Positions 17,122-26,112 are shown, numbered from the stretch's first letter. The stretch is DNA of 64,000 bases from Cytobacillus oceanisediminis (GCF_007830235.1 NZ_VLKI01000002.1:277962-341961); one strand, 5' to 3'. Numbers and translations: made by a program. Notes: generated by a model from the letters alone, not told the origin.

Positions 17122-19461
17122 ATGGATGAACCATTGACTGATTTTCAAATTTCTTTGAAGAAAATTCAATTCTTATCTCCAAGAGTTAATCAAGGATTAC
17201 AATTTATCTTTGTTATTGATGGGGAATTAACGATTGAGATAGATAGTCGTTTTTATGTATTAAAAGAACAAGATTTGCTTCTCATTAATCGAAACCAACT
17301 TTTTCAAGCACAAGGAAATCAAACAAATAGTGTGTTAGTGTTAAATATTTCAGATTCATTTATGGATCAATACTATTCAGAATATCGAAACAGCAGGTTT
17401 GATTGCTTTTCTCAAGAAATAGAAATGGGCAGAGAAATAATGCTCGATAAAATGAGAAAATTGCTTGTTGAATTAATGATTACATATAGCAGAAGAGATG
17501 AGAGCTATCAAATTGAAATGCAGGGATACATATGTGAAATATTGTTAATCCTGATTCGCCGGTTTAAGCAAAAAGGAACCGCCATTGAAAGTATTGATAC
17601 AAATGATTTTCGACTCACAAAAATGGTGGAGTATATGGAAAGGAATTATCATCAAGTTATTACTTTAGAAGATATGGCAAAGAAATTCTATCTATCAACA
17701 GGTTATTTATCTCGGTATTTTAAGCAGAAGATGGGAATGGGGTTTAGTCGTTTTTTAATGAACATCAGGTTAAAGCATAGTGTGAAAGATTTACTATATA
17801 CAAATGATACGATTTCACAAATTTCAATGAAAAATGGATTTGCGAATACAAAGTCCTTTACGGGTCTTTTTAAAGAAATGTACGGAGTTACACCTCATGT
17901 TTACCGTGAGAAACATTCAAAAGAACCGATTGATTCGTTTCAAAGCTTTCCTATTGAAGATACTGAAACATTAATCAATTCACCTGAAATTTTAGCTAAA
18001 TTGGGAACCGTACTAACCAAACATGATCAATCATATAGTAATACGGAGTCACGTTTTGAAGAATTACAGCTAAATGTTTCAAAATCAATCAAAGGAAAAA
18101 TATACCGCCCTGACCATGTATTAATCATTAGAGAATTAAAAGAGCTGCTAAAAGAAGATGTAAGATCCCAAGTGCTGATGGCAAAAGAAGAAATGCGTCT
18201 AAGTTATGTAGGAATTAGCCATTTATTAAGTGGAGAAACGATTACAGCAGATATTGAAACAGATGAAGAAATTGCAACAAGTTCACCTTACTTTAAATCA
18301 GATGTTGCCTTGAATTTTATGAAAAAGAATGGACTTTCTCTTTTTATCAGGATTGAATATCAAGAAATTTCCAAGAATGAAGAATATTATTTCCAAAAGC
18401 TTTATGGTTTTATGAAGCATTGTTTACAAGTATACGGAGCATCCTATTTAAATAAATGGCACTTTCTTTTTTATGAACCCTATTATACCGCTGCTGAAGC
18501 AATGGAACTAAAACGCGTGTATTTAAAAATGTATCATTTACTAAAAAAACTTGTCCCAGGCATTCATGTAGGTGTGTTTTTACCATTCTCCTTTAAAGAG
18601 GAGAAAACCAATGATCCTCATAAATGGCTGTTAACAGAAGGCAATCATATAGATTTTATTGGCTATCATTCCAACCAGAATGACATCATTGATTTTCAGG
18701 AATTGAGTGATGACCGCTTTTTCATGGCTAAAGATTATTTGAAAGAAAAAACGGCAAAAATTAAATCATATCTTAAAAAGCAACATATTGAGAAGCCGCT
18801 TCATCTGATTTCATGGAACACACTTTCTGGAAACACACGCTTTACCAATGGACTTTTTTTTCGTGCTGCATTAGTGTTGAAAAGTGTTCTGGATGTAATG
18901 AATGAAGTGGAATCTATTGGCTTTTGGATTAACACTGCATTGCATGAAGGCGGAGAAAAAGGTCAGAGAATTCGTATTGAGGGCTTGGAATTATTTCATT
19001 ATTTCAGTGGGAAACGGCCAGCATATTTTGCAATGATGTTTGCTAATAGACTGAATGGGACTGTAATTGCTCAAGGGTCAGATTATTTAATGACACAAAA
19101 TGATCGAGGCTATCAATTAGTGCTTATGAATTGTAATACTGTAAATCCTTACTATTCCATTGAGGAAGCTTTTCTTCAAAAGCTAAATAAAGAGATTCTA
19201 GTGAAAATTACTGGCCTTGAAGCAGGAGAATATCAGATTCGGAAACATATTTTTGATAAAGATCACGGTGCTTTATATACGAAATGGTGGAATTTAAACA
19301 GCAGGCATGGAATAGATTGGGAAATTATTGATTACATCAATAGATCAAGCCATCCGGATTTAGAGATATTTGATGAAACGATTGCTAGTGAATGGTCTTT
19401 TTATTCCTATTTAACGGTTAATGCGATTCATTTTTTTGATATTAGAAAAGCGATTATATGA
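17122..19461 (+). CDS. AraC-family regulator fused to GH39-like domain
   Basis: 779 residues. The order is an N-terminal cupin-like sensor (about 1-110), an AraC double HTH (about 165-265: LEDMAKKFYLSTGYLSRYFK, then ISQISMKNGFANTKSFTGLF), and a long region (about 300-690) resembling a GH39 TIM barrel. In that region FYEPYYTA is at the acid/base position. The nucleophile segment, usually TEWN in such fusions, here reads ISWNTLSG, so a catalytic Glu seems absent and the barrel may only sense a sugar. GAGGTGAT before the ATG. Targets may include the NorB-like pump downstream (inference). Confidence 0.8.
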   Translation: MDEPLTDFQISLKKIQFLSPRVNQGLQFIFVIDGELTIEIDSRFYVLKEQDLLLINRNQLFQAQGNQTNSVLVLNISDSFMDQYYSEYRNSRFDCFSQEIEMGREIMLDKMRKLLVELMITYSRRDESYQIEMQGYICEILLILIRRFKQKGTAIESIDTNDFRLTKMVEYMERNYHQVITLEDMAKKFYLSTGYLSRYFKQKMGMGFSRFLMNIRLKHSVKDLLYTNDTISQISMKNGFANTKSFTGLFKEMYGVTPHVYREKHSKEPIDSFQSFPIEDTETLINSPEILAKLGTVLTKHDQSYSNTESRFEELQLNVSKSIKGKIYRPDHVLIIRELKELLKEDVRSQVLMAKEEMRLSYVGISHLLSGETITADIETDEEIATSSPYFKSDVALNFMKKNGLSLFIRIEYQEISKNEEYYFQKLYGFMKHCLQVYGASYLNKWHFLFYEPYYTAAEAMELKRVYLKMYHLLKKLVPGIHVGVFLPFSFKEEKTNDPHKWLLTEGNHIDFIGYHSNQNDIIDFQELSDDRFFMAKDYLKEKTAKIKSYLKKQHIEKPLHLISWNTLSGNTRFTNGLFFRAALVLKSVLDVMNEVESIGFWINTALHEGGEKGQRIRIEGLELFHYFSGKRPAYFAMMFANRLNGTVIAQGSDYLMTQNDRGYQLVLMNCNTVNPYYSIEEAFLQKLNKEILVKITGLEAGEYQIRKHIFDKDHGALYTKWWNLNSRHGIDWEIIDYINRSSHPDLEIFDETIASEWSFYSYLTVNAIHFFDIRKAII

Positions 19462-19710
19462 AAAAGTCATTGTTGCGAGGAGGCTTCAATGGCTTTTTTG
19501 CATTTTTGTGGAAAAATTTTTTTGTATGGTTATGACTGCTAAGTAAAGTATTAACCTGCTTTTTTTGATGTTAATCAACATTAGTGAAATATTTTACTTT
19601 TTATAAGAGGAATATGGACAAATAATGACTCACTATTTTTAGATAGCTGTCTTACAATTAACTTGTGGAAAACAGTTAGATGGCCATATGCAGCTTCAGG
19701 AGGAAGGCAA
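19462..19710. other. Intergenic region, probable promoter DNA
   Basis: No ORF. A weak hairpin (CATTG/CAATG) before GCTTTTTTGC may end the AraC gene. The AT-rich remainder presumably promotes the genes downstream. Confidence 0.45.
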
Positions 19711-19815
19711 ATGAAAAAAGACGATATGGAAGTTTATCCAGCAATAGCAGTCAGTAAGATCCCCATCTCATGGTTTCACCTGTTAAACCCTGCAATTTTA
19801 TTCTTTTTGTATTAG
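19711..19815 (+). CDS. Possible 34-aa peptide
   Basis: An excellent ribosome site (AGGAGG, 19698-19703) precedes ATG at 19711. The frame encodes MKKDDMEVYPAIAVSKIPIS followed by a hydrophobic end (WFHLLNPAILFFLY). It could be a small membrane peptide, a leader for the MFS gene 84 bp downstream, or the N-terminal stub of a lost transporter. Confidence 0.45.
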   Translation: MKKDDMEVYPAIAVSKIPISWFHLLNPAILFFLY

Positions 19816-19898
19816 CCATAAATTATTTAACAAGAAGAACACAATAATATTGAAGAATATTCCAGTTGGTTTTATTGAATGATCAGGAGGTTTTAGTC

Positions 19899-21323
19899 AT
19901 GGAAACAAGTTATAAAGGTACAGATAAAATGATCACAGGAATTGTGTTTGGTGTTATTACATTCTGGCTATTTGCACAAGCAATGGTCAATGTGGTTCCA
20001 GCTGTTCAAGAAGATTTGGGCATTTCACTTGGAACGGTGAACATTGCCATTAGTTTAACGGCTTTGTTCTCAGGAATGTTTATCGTTGCTGCTGGTGGAC
20101 TTGCCGATAAAATTGGGAGAAAAAAGATTGCATACATCGGCTTTATTTTAAGTATTGTTGGTTCACTTTGCCTAGTTCTAGCTCAAGGGTCAGCATTATT
20201 AATTATTGGACGTATCATTCAAGGGCTTTCAGCTGCATGTATTATGCCCTCAACCATTGCATTAATGAAAGCTTATTTCGAAGGGAAAGATCGCCAGCGT
20301 GCACTAAGTTACTGGTCCATCGGTTCATGGGGCGGTTCGGGGATTGCCTCTTTTGCCGGCGGTGCAATCGCGACAACTATGGGGTGGAGATGGATTTTTA
20401 TCTTTTCTATCATCTTTGCAATAATTGGTATGTTTCTGCTGAAAGAAACACCAGAAAGTAAACAAAAATCAACAGGTGCTTTTAAATTCGATTACAGCGG
20501 CTTAGTTATTTTTATCATCACAATGATTGCTTTGAATGTATTTATTAATTACGGTTCAGATTTAGGATGGACAAGCCCGCTTACAATCGGCTTATTGGCT
20601 GTCACGATCATAGGGATGATTGTTTTCATTAAAGTTGAAAAAAGTAAAGATATTGTACTGATTGACTTTGCTGTATTTAAAAATAAGCCTTATACTGGTG
20701 CGACTATTTCCAATTTCTTGCTGAATGCGATTGCTGGTACACTAGTTGTAGCCAATACGTATGTACAGGTAGGTCGTGGATTTAATTCATTCCAATCAGG
20801 TATGCTATCACTTGGTTATTTAGTAGCAGTGCTTGCGATGATTCGTGTCGGAGAGAAAATATTACAAAAAGTAGGCGCCAAATCACCAATGATTTGGGGT
20901 GCCCTAATTACGACAGTAGGTGTGGCGATGATGGGCTTAACCTTCTTACCTGACCTTACTTATACGATCATCGTCTTCATTGGATTTGCCCTATTTGGTC
21001 TTGGACTTGGAATATATGCTACTCCATCGACAGATACATCTGTATCTAATGCTCCTGCTGATAAAGTCGGTGAAGCAGCTGGAGTTTATAAAATGGCAAG
21101 CTCACTTGGCAGTGCATTCGGCGTCGCGATTTCTGCAGCTGTTTACGGTGCAATCGCAGCGAATGGAAATCTTGAAACAGCGGCTTCAATAGGTATTATC
21201 GTAAACGTTATATTCGGTATACTTTCCATATTATCTATCATCTTTATGGTGCCAGGAGATGCCGGTAAAACATCTAATGCTTCTAAACCGGCTGGCAGCA
21301 ACCGGCACCCTATTGCAGAATAA
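19899..21323 (+). CDS. MFS efflux transporter, NorB-like
   Basis: 474 residues from the ATG at 19899 (CAGGAGG at 19883-19889). Strong similarity in pattern to staphylococcal NorB: VITFWLFAQAMVNVVP, GTVNIAISLTALFSGMF, GLADKIGRKK, GRIIQGLSAACIMPSTIALM and RQRALSYWSIGSWGGSG. About 14 membrane segments. NorB exports quinolones and dyes, but the substrate here is unknown. It lies ahead of an amidohydrolase, suggesting export or uptake of an amide-type metabolite (inference). Confidence 0.88.
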   Translation: METSYKGTDKMITGIVFGVITFWLFAQAMVNVVPAVQEDLGISLGTVNIAISLTALFSGMFIVAAGGLADKIGRKKIAYIGFILSIVGSLCLVLAQGSALLIIGRIIQGLSAACIMPSTIALMKAYFEGKDRQRALSYWSIGSWGGSGIASFAGGAIATTMGWRWIFIFSIIFAIIGMFLLKETPESKQKSTGAFKFDYSGLVIFIITMIALNVFINYGSDLGWTSPLTIGLLAVTIIGMIVFIKVEKSKDIVLIDFAVFKNKPYTGATISNFLLNAIAGTLVVANTYVQVGRGFNSFQSGMLSLGYLVAVLAMIRVGEKILQKVGAKSPMIWGALITTVGVAMMGLTFLPDLTYTIIVFIGFALFGLGLGIYATPSTDTSVSNAPADKVGEAAGVYKMASSLGSAFGVAISAAVYGAIAANGNLETAASIGIIVNVIFGILSILSIIFMVPGDAGKTSNASKPAGSNRHPIAE

Positions 21324-21340
21324 TTAGCAGTTGGAAGTGT

Positions 21341-21365
21341 AAAACGCCACATTAAGTGGCGTTTT
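21341..21365 (+). terminator. Hairpin between MFS and M20 genes
   Basis: AAAACGCCAC-ATTA-AGTGGCGTTTT is a perfect stem, but only CGAAAA follows. It could be a partial terminator or processing site between the two genes. Confidence 0.6.
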
Positions 21366-21392
21366 CGAAAAATAATGAAGGGTGAAGAGATT

Positions 21393-22580
21393 ATGAGAAG
21401 TAAATTAATGGAAATGCTAGAATCCCGTAAAGATGAAATGATTGATATTCGCAGGCATCTGCACAAAAATCCTGAGCTTTCTTTTAAAGAAGAAAAGACA
21501 GCTCAATATATTATCGATTTTTATAAAGGAAAGGACGTAGAAGTTCAATCGAATGTAGGCAATGGATACGGAATTATCGTGACCATTAAAGGTGGAAAGC
21601 CTGGAAAAAACATTGGTATTCGTGCTGATTTTGATGCGCTTCCCATCGTTGAAGAAACGGATGTATCCTTTAAATCAAAAAATGAAGGTGTTATGCATGC
21701 GTGTGGTCATGATGGCCATACAGCCTACTTGTTAGTCTTAGCGGATTGCCTCATTCAATTAAAAGATGAAATTCCTGGTACAATCAAAATTATTCATCAG
21801 CATGCGGAAGAAGTTCCGCCAGGCGGGGCAAAAAGTATTGTAGACTCCGGCATACTTGACGATTTAGATAATATATTTGGCATCCACCTGTTGCCAATGG
21901 CCCCAGCAGGAGTTGTTGGATATCACGCTGGATTTTCCTTTAACGGCAGGGCTTATATGAAATTAAAAATTCATGGTAGAGGCGGGCATGGCTCCTCACC
22001 ACATCTAGCGAATGATGCCATTGTGGCTGGTGCTCATTTTGTTACAGCCGTTCAATCGATTATTAGCCGCCGATTAAGTCCTTTTGATATTGGTGTGATT
22101 ACGATTGGTTCTTTTGATGGAAAAGGAACATTCAATGTCATTAAAGACAGTGTAGAGCTTGAAGGTGATATCCGTTATATGACTGTTGAAACAAAAGCAA
22201 CCATTGAAAAAGAAGTTAAACGTCTTGTAAAAGGACTTGAAGAAGAATTTGGTGTAACATGTGATCTAACCTATACGAATGATTATCCACCTTTATATAA
22301 TGATCCTGCAGTAACAGCAAAGGTTGCTGAGTTTCTCAAGAATGCAAATGATAAAGATATTAAAGAAGTAAAGGAATTTCCAGCAATGCCGCCATCTGAA
22401 GACTTTGCTTATTATGCTGAAAAATTCCCTTCCTGCTTCTTTTACATTGCGTGTACACCTAAAGGAGTAGAAAAACCTTATTTTAATCATAATCCTAAAT
22501 TTGATATCGATGAAGATGCCCTTCTTGTGGCAGCAAAGGCAGTGGGATATGTTGTGTGCGGTTATTATGAGTTAGATTAG
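21393..22580 (+). CDS. M20 family amidohydrolase
   Basis: 395-residue zinc amidohydrolase of the M20D/IAA-amino acid hydrolase type. ATG at 21393 follows GAAGGGTGA. Metal-binding residues appear in MHACGHDGHTA and QHAEEVPPGG; the dimerisation/lid domain contains GRGGHGSSPH. It probably hydrolyses N-acyl amino acids. The NorB-like transporter upstream may handle its substrate or product. Confidence 0.88.
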   Translation: MRSKLMEMLESRKDEMIDIRRHLHKNPELSFKEEKTAQYIIDFYKGKDVEVQSNVGNGYGIIVTIKGGKPGKNIGIRADFDALPIVEETDVSFKSKNEGVMHACGHDGHTAYLLVLADCLIQLKDEIPGTIKIIHQHAEEVPPGGAKSIVDSGILDDLDNIFGIHLLPMAPAGVVGYHAGFSFNGRAYMKLKIHGRGGHGSSPHLANDAIVAGAHFVTAVQSIISRRLSPFDIGVITIGSFDGKGTFNVIKDSVELEGDIRYMTVETKATIEKEVKRLVKGLEEEFGVTCDLTYTNDYPPLYNDPAVTAKVAEFLKNANDKDIKEVKEFPAMPPSEDFAYYAEKFPSCFFYIACTPKGVEKPYFNHNPKFDIDEDALLVAAKAVGYVVCGYYELD

Positions 22581-22697
22581 GAAAAAGAATAGAATTGTCT
22601 GTAAGGTATGGTATAGATGCCCACTTGCTTCGGTTATTACGGTTGAATTTTTGACTTATGACAATAAATGGGACCATTAGAGAAAGGTGGGGGCGCT

Positions 22698-23321
22698 TTG
22701 ACATGGGAAGTTCTTAACATCATTGGCACCCTTGCTTTCGCTATAAGTGGTGCCCTTATCGCAAGGGAAGAGGATTATGATATAGTAGGAATTTACGTTT
22801 TAGGGTTTACGACAGCATTCGGAGGAGGTCTTGTTCGTAACCTATTAATTGGAATACCTATTGAAAATATTTGGAAGCAAGATTATTTATTTGAAATTGC
22901 TTTTTTTGCTATGACCATTGTTTTTATCTTGCCGAATAAATGGATTGACCATTTAAAAAAGTGGGTGGTATTTTTCGATGCTTTTGGTTTGGCGGCATTC
23001 GCTATTCAAGGTGCAAACTATGCAGTTTCGATTGATGCTCCATTTATTGCCGTAATCATAGCAGCTACCATGACAGGAGCAGGTGGCGGGATGATACGAG
23101 ATGTATTTGCAGGTCGAAAACCAATGATTTTTCGTTCAGAAATTTATGCCTTATGGGCAGCATTTGCAGGTTTTACCATTGGTTTAGATTTGATACGTGG
23201 TCCCTATTCCACAATTTTACTCTTAATCGTAATCGTTTTCTTTAGGTTATTATCAGTCTACTTTAAATGGAATTTACCACACAACATTCAAAATGATAAT
23301 AAAAGAAGTTTGGATAGATAA
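22698..23321 (+). CDS. TRIC-type cation channel family protein (UPF0126)
   Basis: 207-residue membrane protein with two repeats of three helices plus one. Glycine-rich signature loops are TTAFGGGLVRNLLIG and ATMTGAGGGMIRDVFAG. TTG at 22698 is taken as start because AAAGGTGG lies 7 nt upstream; an in-frame ATG at 22668 has no ribosome site. Prokaryotic TRIC proteins form trimeric potassium-permeable channels. Confidence 0.88.
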   Translation: MTWEVLNIIGTLAFAISGALIAREEDYDIVGIYVLGFTTAFGGGLVRNLLIGIPIENIWKQDYLFEIAFFAMTIVFILPNKWIDHLKKWVVFFDAFGLAAFAIQGANYAVSIDAPFIAVIIAATMTGAGGGMIRDVFAGRKPMIFRSEIYALWAAFAGFTIGLDLIRGPYSTILLLIVIVFFRLLSVYFKWNLPHNIQNDNKRSLDR

Positions 23322-23685
23322 AAAAATCCTAGATTTGCAATGCAGCATATGAGTATGTTATGAGATATTTTTTGCCCTTGCTTTATCTATACAAAAGAAA
23401 TAATAAAAAAGATATATGGATACAGGGCTATAAAGAATAATGGAAATAAAGTCTATCCAGAATACAGATCTTTGTCTTTATTTTGCATCTTCAACAATCG
23501 GGTGCGCTTATTGAAGATCGGCTGAACACTTTTCCGCTTAATTCTGGAATAATTATAGTCGATTTAATTAAAAAAGATATTATTCCGTTAAATAATGAAA
23601 ATAAATAATGAAAAAAATTTGTTTTTAACTACTTCTTATTCCGGAAGTTTATGAAAATTAAGATTTGATTTTAAAAGCTATATAA
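23322..23685. other. Non-coding stretch with one repeat copy
   Basis: AT-rich, no supportable gene. It includes the repeat at 23486-23527. Confidence 0.55.
23486..23527 (+). repeat. Accessory-region repeat, rightmost copy
   Basis: CATCTTCAACAATCGGGTGC then GCTTATTGAAGATCGG. CTTCAA and TTGAAG make it self-complementary. This is the last copy seen; the family is confined to 6.1-23.5 kb. Confidence 0.7.
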
Positions 23686-23712
23686 GGGGCTGCTGTTGCA
23701 GCTCCCTTTTCT
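23686..23712 (+). terminator. Terminator-like hairpin
   Basis: GGGGCTGC and GCAGCTCCC pair (one G-T), followed by TTTTCTG, upstream of the SigB-type promoter. Confidence 0.65.
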
Positions 23713-23728
23713 GTACCCGACCCCGGAT

Positions 23729-23753
23729 GTTTACCTCAATATCTGACGGGTAT
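23729..23753 (+). promoter_or_regulatory. SigB (general stress) promoter
   Basis: GTTTAC, 13-bp spacer, GGGTAT, matching the Bacillus SigB consensus (GTTT-N12-15-GGGTAT). It is about 60 bp upstream of a gene of a known general-stress family. Confidence 0.8.
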
Positions 23754-23811
23754 GGATTATATGTAGCAAAAAATCGTACTCCTATTGAACTAAGCAAAGG
23801 AGGAATTAACA

Positions 23812-24354
23812 ATGAAAAAAACAATTGTAGGCGGAGTATTTAGAGATTCTGAAGAAGCAGTACGTGCGATTGAGAGATTAAAAGAGAGCGGGTTTAACCC
23901 TCATGATATTTCGGTATTAGCTAAAAATGACGATGAATTGGAAGAAATTGAGGACCGCACAGATGTTGATGTGATGGACGAAGGGTCAAATCGTGGAGCA
24001 AACGCTGGAAAAGGCGCCGGTATAGGAGCTGGCACAGGCGGGGTTTTAGGCGGAATTGCCGGCCTGATTGCAGAGATTGGATTACTCAGTATCCCTGGAA
24101 TTGGTGTTCTTGCTGCAGCTGGCCCGCTTGCGACAACATTAAGCGGAGCTGCTATCGGAGCAACGGGCGGCGGCATTGTCGGTGCACTGACTGGAGCGGG
24201 CATACCGGAAAATGACGCGAAAGAGTATGAAAAATTTGTGAAAGAAGGCCATATCCTCTTACTGGTCGAGGTTGACGAAGAACAGCGCGAAAGAGTGCAG
24301 ACGACCTTTACGGATAACCGTTCCTTAAACACACATATGTATACTGCTCGATAA
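23812..24354 (+). CDS. General stress protein, YflT/17M-like
   Basis: 180 residues. The N-terminal domain (MKKTIVGGVFRDSEEAVRAI) is the YflT/GSP17M-type fold. It is followed by a Gly/Ala-rich hydrophobic stretch (about 62-130) and a C-terminal acidic helix. AAAGGAGG lies before the ATG. The SigB promoter at 23729 indicates induction by general stress. Molecular function is not known. Confidence 0.88.
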   Translation: MKKTIVGGVFRDSEEAVRAIERLKESGFNPHDISVLAKNDDELEEIEDRTDVDVMDEGSNRGANAGKGAGIGAGTGGVLGGIAGLIAEIGLLSIPGIGVLAAAGPLATTLSGAAIGATGGGIVGALTGAGIPENDAKEYEKFVKEGHILLLVEVDEEQRERVQTTFTDNRSLNTHMYTAR

Positions 24355-24366
24355 AAAAGCGAGTAA

Positions 24367-24398
24367 GGGCATTCCTTCCAATAGGGATGCCTTTTTTA
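24367..24398 (+). terminator. Terminator of the stress protein gene
   Basis: GGCATTCC and GGGATGCC pair (one G-T), followed by TTTTTT. Confidence 0.85.
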
Positions 24399-24525
24399 GT
24401 CTATTTCTGAAACCTTTTAGAAAAGCTGTACGTATAGGACATATAGAAACTAACCTCGCAATAGTAGAATTCAACTTGAATATGGTATTCTTTATTTAAC
24501 CAATACAAGGAAAAAAGGTGACATT

Positions 24526-25626
24526 GTGGCCAAGAAAAAACTGCAGTACTGGACTTTGCAATTACTGATCATTTTAACGATCATCTATGTATCAACAAAA
24601 ATTTCCTTCCTGTTTGAACCGGTCGGTATTTTTGTATCAACATTGTTTTTTCCGATCATTATTTCAGGATTTTTGTATTTTTTATTAAATCCGCTTGTAA
24701 AATTGCTGCAGCGGTACAAGGTTCCAAGGACGGCTGCCATTTTAATCATATATGCAGCTGTCATTGGGCTTGTGGTTCTGGTCATTGGAAACCTGGCTCC
24801 GCTTATCAGCAGGCAGGTGACAGAATTATTCAATGATCTGCCTGGATATGCCCGTACAACCAGAGAGTTTATTAACTCGATGGCAAATACTGAGCAGTTC
24901 AGATGGTTTATGGCACAGGATTACATATCAATTGAAGAAATCGAAGCACGGATCATGGAATACGCCAATACGCTGCCAAGCCGTGTAACGGAAGGGGTCG
25001 CTGGGATCGTCAGCTTGGTTACAAATATTGCGATCACCATTGTGACAGTGCCATTCCTGCTGTTTTACATGTTTAAAGACGGTGATAAATTTCCTGCAGC
25101 CGTTTCAAAGTTTATCCCAACCTCTTACAGGGCAGAGGGTGTTAAGACTTTAAAAGAAACGGCTGAGACGCTTTCTTCCTACATCCAAGGCCAGATTACA
25201 GTCGCTTTGTTTGTTGGGACATTGTCTTTCATCGGTTACTTAATCATTGACCTGCCGTACGCGCTCGTTATGGCGCTTATTGTGGCGATCACCAATATCA
25301 TCCCTTATGTCGGGCCGTTTCTCGGCGGAGCACCTGCGGTTATCGTTGCGCTTTTCGAATCGCCGACGAAGGCATTGCTCGTTGTGGTGGTCATCGTCAT
25401 TGCACAGCAGATTGAAGGAAATGTACTTTCCCCGCTTATTCTGGGAAAAACCTTGAACACACATCCAGCCACCATCATTATCCTGTTGCTGGTAGCGGGC
25501 AATTTAGCTGGAATTCTCGGCATGATCTTAGCGATCCCAACCTACGCTGTTACAAAAACGATTGTTTTAAATACCGTCCGATTCTTAAAGGCGAGGAAGA
25601 CAGCGAAGGAAGAGGCAGTTACTTAA
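24526..25626 (+). CDS. AI-2E/PerM-family transporter
   Basis: 366-residue membrane protein of the AI-2E (UPF0118) family. Starts at GTG with AAAGGTGA upstream. Membrane helices cluster at both ends around a soluble middle (about 95-150). Typical motifs are SGFLYFLLNPLV, VPFLLFYMFKDGDKF, TNIIPYVGPFLGGAPAVIV and GNVLSPLILGKTLNTHP. Members are proposed exporters or ion antiporters; the substrate is not predictable. Confidence 0.9.
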   Translation: MAKKKLQYWTLQLLIILTIIYVSTKISFLFEPVGIFVSTLFFPIIISGFLYFLLNPLVKLLQRYKVPRTAAILIIYAAVIGLVVLVIGNLAPLISRQVTELFNDLPGYARTTREFINSMANTEQFRWFMAQDYISIEEIEARIMEYANTLPSRVTEGVAGIVSLVTNIAITIVTVPFLLFYMFKDGDKFPAAVSKFIPTSYRAEGVKTLKETAETLSSYIQGQITVALFVGTLSFIGYLIIDLPYALVMALIVAITNIIPYVGPFLGGAPAVIVALFESPTKALLVVVVIVIAQQIEGNVLSPLILGKTLNTHPATIIILLLVAGNLAGILGMILAIPTYAVTKTIVLNTVRFLKARKTAKEEAVT

Positions 25627-25634
25627 ATAAAATT

Positions 25635-25677
25635 TGGAAGAGGGTGTCCCAAAAGTATTGCTTTTGGACACCCTCTT
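25635..25677 (+). terminator. Terminator with duplicated right arm
   Basis: AGAGGGTGTCCCAAAAG pairs with CTTTTGGACACCCTCT, then TTTGG. The right arm recurs at 25909-25923 (TTTTGGGACACCCTC, then TATTTTT) beyond the inserted ~235 bp element, so either can complete the stem. Confidence 0.85.
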
Positions 25678-25692
25678 TTGGTAAGGCAATAG

Positions 25693-25912
25693 CTCTTTAA
25701 AATTTGGCCTGTTGATTTCCGCTCCAGGGACTCAGCGAACGCGGGCGGTCCGGGAGCCTCCTCGGTGCATTCGCACCTGCGGGGTCTCCCGCTGACTCGC
25801 TTCTCCCGCAGGACTTTGAATAAGCATCCTTGAATCAACACCGCACGAAGGAAATGCGGATGCATTTTCAAGGATCTCGCCCCTTCCGCTCCAATCAACA
25901 GGGTGCAAATTT
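25693..25912 (+). repeat. ~235 bp dispersed structured element, copy 1
   Basis: Core runs from CCTGTTGATTTCCGCTCC (25708) to CCAATCAACAGGGTGC (25906), whose ends are inverted relatives. Stem 1 is GGTGC-ATTC-GCACC (25764-25777) inside GGGAG/CTCCC. Stem 2 is ATCCTTGAA (25826-25834) with TTCAAGGAT (25867-25875). The loop CACCGCACGAAGGAAATG is the most conserved segment. Related copies at 37011, 47467, 58706 and 63364. Antisense ORFs through it are shadows. Confidence 0.88.
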
Positions 25913-25977
25913 TGGGACACCCTCTATTTTTCATGCGGGGGAGTATGTTTATTCAGGGAGAATCTTTTTGATCATTT

Positions 25978-26112
25978 AGTTGGAATAATTAACGATTTAT
26001 CTAACATCTTTCTGAATTTACCTAGCATAAACCAGAGTTTATCTAACATGTTTTCAATTTTATCTAGCATATTGCTAAATTTACCTAACATCTAACACAA
26101 TTCTCCTAGCTT
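25978..26112 (-). repeat. 21 bp phased array, family A, copy 1
   Basis: On the plus strand CTAACAT or CTAGCAT recurs at 26001, 26022, 26043, 26064, 26085 and (degenerate) 26106: exact 21 bp spacing. Read on the minus strand the core is ATGTTAGATAAA. A decayed unit precedes at 25980. The same family in opposite orientation is at 56989-57115. Confidence 0.88.

Noticed and set aside
25623-25934. Antisense ORFs in the repeat element copies (also at 36956, 47385, 63288)
   Set aside because: They differ in frame and length between copies, lack ribosome sites and reflect GC-rich structured DNA. Base changes follow stem pairing, not codon positions.
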